From NCBI GenBank assembly GCA_041655035.1, contig JBAZCN010000019.1:1-35096 (forward strand): a stretch of DNA of 35,096 nucleotides, in the 5' to 3' direction. Below are positions 33,589 through 35,096 of the stretch, one piece after another. Positions within the stretch are counted from its first letter, which is position 1; each line of letters opens with the position of its first letter. The position numbers and the translations under genes were made by a program. A model generated the notes under the pieces. It was given only the letters and a program-made list of their open reading frames with translations. It was not told the origin of the DNA and made no database searches. Origin of the DNA: NAT127 sp041655035 (lineage in GTDB: Bacteria; Pseudomonadota; Gammaproteobacteria; Pseudomonadales; Porticoccaceae).

Positions 33589-34611
33589 ATGCGGGCAGCA
33601 GTATTTCAGGGGGGCGGCAAACCCCTGGTGATCGAACAGGTCGCCGACCCCACCCCGGGGCCGGGGCAGGTGGTCATCCGGGTCGGCCGCTGCGGCATCT
33701 GTGGCAGCGATCTGCATATGGCTCAAAACCACAGCTTCAGCTTCCAGCCGGGGGATGTGCCCGGGCACGAATTTGCCGGCGAAGTGGTCGCCCAGGGTGC
33801 CGGTACCGAACATATAAAGCCCGGTGACCGGGTTGCGGTGATGCCCTTTCTGTCCTGCGGCAAATGCCGGGCGTGCCTGGCGGGAGCGCCCGCCGGCTGC
33901 GTCACCAAGCAGATGCTCGGTTCCTGGGGCGTCAAGGGCGGCTATGCGGAGTATGTGGTGGCGGATGCCCGCTGGTGTGTACAACTGCCCAAATCCCTCG
34001 GTTTTGACGACGGTGCGCTGGTGGAACCCCTGGCGGTTGCCCTGCGGGCGGTGCAGGTGTCGGGGCTCAGCGCCGGCGACCGGGTGCTGGTGATCGGCGC
34101 CGGCGCCATCGGCATTGCCGCCGCCTACTGGGCGCGGCGGTCGGGAGCGGGGAGAATCGCGGTGTCGGCCACGTCCACTCGCCGCGAAGCCATGGCCAGG
34201 GGCGTGGGGGCGGATGACTTTATCGTTCCCGAGCCGGATCGCGATATCGCCAGCCTGGCAGGGCAGGCGCTGGGTGGCGAGGCGGATATCGTCTTCGATT
34301 GCGCCGGCGCCCCCGGTTCACTGGACATGGCGGTGTCGGCGGTGCGCAGCGGAGGCCTGATCTCGGCGCCTGGGGTGTGCTGGTCGCCGGACCAGTTCGC
34401 GCCGATGATGGCCATGATCAAGGAAGTGACCCTCAAGTTCACTTTTGTCTACGACCTGCGCCAGTTCGAGATCGCCATCGGCGCCCTGGACAGCGGCCGG
34501 GTGGAACCCCGGGCGATGATCACCGATGTGGTTTCACTCGACGATGTTCCCCGGGCATTCGAGGGGCTCAAGCGGCGCAACCCGCACTGCAAAGTGCAGA
34601 TAGCTCCATAG
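33589..34611 (+). CDS. Zinc-dependent alcohol dehydrogenase (MDR family)
   Basis: A 340-residue medium-chain dehydrogenase. Seen: GICGSD with the catalytic-zinc Cys38, GHE with His60 and Glu61, the structural-zinc cysteines 90, 93, 96 and 104 (CGKCRACLAGAPAGC), and VLVIGAGAIGIAAA as the NAD(P)-binding motif near residue 170. All zinc ligands are intact and the length is normal for the threonine/sorbitol-dehydrogenase-like group. It would oxidise a secondary alcohol or reduce a ketone. The frame is open back to 33457 inside the SDR, but MRAAVFQGGGKPLVIEQV is the natural start, with GGAG about ten bases upstream. It is the last gene before the tandem repeat. Confidence 0.94.
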   Translation: MRAAVFQGGGKPLVIEQVADPTPGPGQVVIRVGRCGICGSDLHMAQNHSFSFQPGDVPGHEFAGEVVAQGAGTEHIKPGDRVAVMPFLSCGKCRACLAGAPAGCVTKQMLGSWGVKGGYAEYVVADARWCVQLPKSLGFDDGALVEPLAVALRAVQVSGLSAGDRVLVIGAGAIGIAAAYWARRSGAGRIAVSATSTRREAMARGVGADDFIVPEPDRDIASLAGQALGGEADIVFDCAGAPGSLDMAVSAVRSGGLISAPGVCWSPDQFAPMMAMIKEVTLKFTFVYDLRQFEIAIGALDSGRVEPRAMITDVVSLDDVPRAFEGLKRRNPHCKVQIAP

Positions 34612-34663
34612 GGTCAAACATCGAATGTCCGCCGACGTTTCATCGGCATCAAAAAGCCAATCA

Positions 34664-35096
34664 TGCGCCTCCTGCGTCGGCACACCCTATCGGACCACTT
34701 CGCCATTGAGGTACACCTGCCGTTGGTTCGATATCCATGCCTGCCGTTGGCGATATCATAGGGTGCGCTGAGGAACGAAGCGCACCGGGCCGTCCGTGCC
34801 ACCCCGCGGTGCGCCTCCTGCGTCGGCACACCCTATCGGACCACTTCGCCATTGAGGTACACCGGCCGTTGGCTCGATATCCATGCTTGCCGTTGGCGAT
34901 ATCATAGGGTGCGCTGAGGAACGAAGCGCACCGGGCCGTCCGTGCCACCCCGCGGTGCGCCTCCTGCGTCGGCACACCCTATCGGACCACTTCGCCATTG
35001 AGGTACACCTGCCGTTGGCTCGATATCCATGCTTGCCGTTGGCGATATCATAGGGTGCGCTGAGGAACGAAGCGCACCGGGCCGTCCGTGCCACCC
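34664..35096. repeat. 146-bp tandem repeat, almost three copies, continuing past the right edge
   Basis: Copies start at 34664, 34810 and 34956, an exact 146-bp period; the third is cut by the window end. The copies differ at only a few bases. Each unit contains a perfect hairpin GGTGCGCT/AGCGCACC with a 9-base loop (34762-34786, 34908-34932, 35054-35078), a distant inverted pair CACCCTAT/ATAGGGTG, and an internal direct repeat of GCCGTTGG and CGATATC. The hairpin resembles the REP-like GGTGCGC palindromes common between genes in gammaproteobacteria. The open frames crossing it on the minus strand are not genes: they exist because 146 is not a multiple of three and each copy is read in a new frame. 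Confidence 0.95.

Noticed and set aside
34614..35094. Several minus-strand frames with repeated peptide blocks
   Set aside because: They arise from reading the 146-bp repeat in successive frames; no start signal or family support.

Overview
The window is GC-rich, densely packed bacterial DNA. It carries two TonB-dependent receptors with the motif GIEEIV(I/V)TARRREE, several acyl-CoA dehydrogenases and many short-chain dehydrogenases (SDRs). This suggests a Gram-negative heterotroph that degrades hydrophobic compounds, most like marine gammaproteobacteria of the Cellvibrionales type (Halieaceae/Spongiibacteraceae); a sphingomonad is the main alternative. That placement is an inference from gene style, not from a marker gene. 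I see no rRNA, tRNA, CRISPR array or transposase.

Layout. (1) 1-492 (-): 5' part of an exported amidase. (2) 857-7652 (-): operon of two adjacent acyl-CoA dehydrogenases, an acyl-CoA ligase, a two-domain fused acyl-CoA dehydrogenase and a SnoaL-like protein. (3) 7759-9507: two divergent SDRs. (4) 9834-17904 (+): TonB receptor, DUF1214-like gene broken by an amber codon, two tandem NAD-epimerase-like paralogs, sulfotransferase, luciferase-like oxidoreductase. (5) 17966-18535 (-): TetR regulator, divergent from a second TonB receptor (19001-21391). (6) 21477-25472 (+): SDR, cytochrome P450, carboxymuconolactone-decarboxylase-like protein, MFS transporter. (7) 25488-27515 (-): large Fe-S flavin enoate reductase. 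(8) 27826-30602 (+): SDR, CHK/APH-type kinase-like protein, divergent SDR. (9) 30811-34611 (+): amidohydrolase, VOC protein, SDR like 3-alpha/20-beta-hydroxysteroid dehydrogenase, zinc alcohol dehydrogenase. (10) 34664-end: a 146-bp tandem repeat that runs off the right edge.

The unifying signal is a 23-bp palindrome, ATArCTGAC-N5-GTyAGTTwT. I find it seven times, always between genes, in front of regions 2, 3, 4, 5, 7/8 and 9. The TetR gene at 17966 has one copy in its own divergent promoter region and is the obvious candidate regulator. The window therefore looks like one co-regulated uptake and catabolic island. TonB receptors would import a hydrophobic substrate; the P450, SDRs, luciferase-like enzyme and enoate reductase would oxidise or reduce it; the CoA ligase and acyl-CoA dehydrogenases would start beta-oxidation of an acid side chain. 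No enoyl-CoA hydratase or thiolase lies in the window, so the pathway must be completed elsewhere. A steroid- or terpenoid-like substrate fits the families, but the sequence does not prove it.
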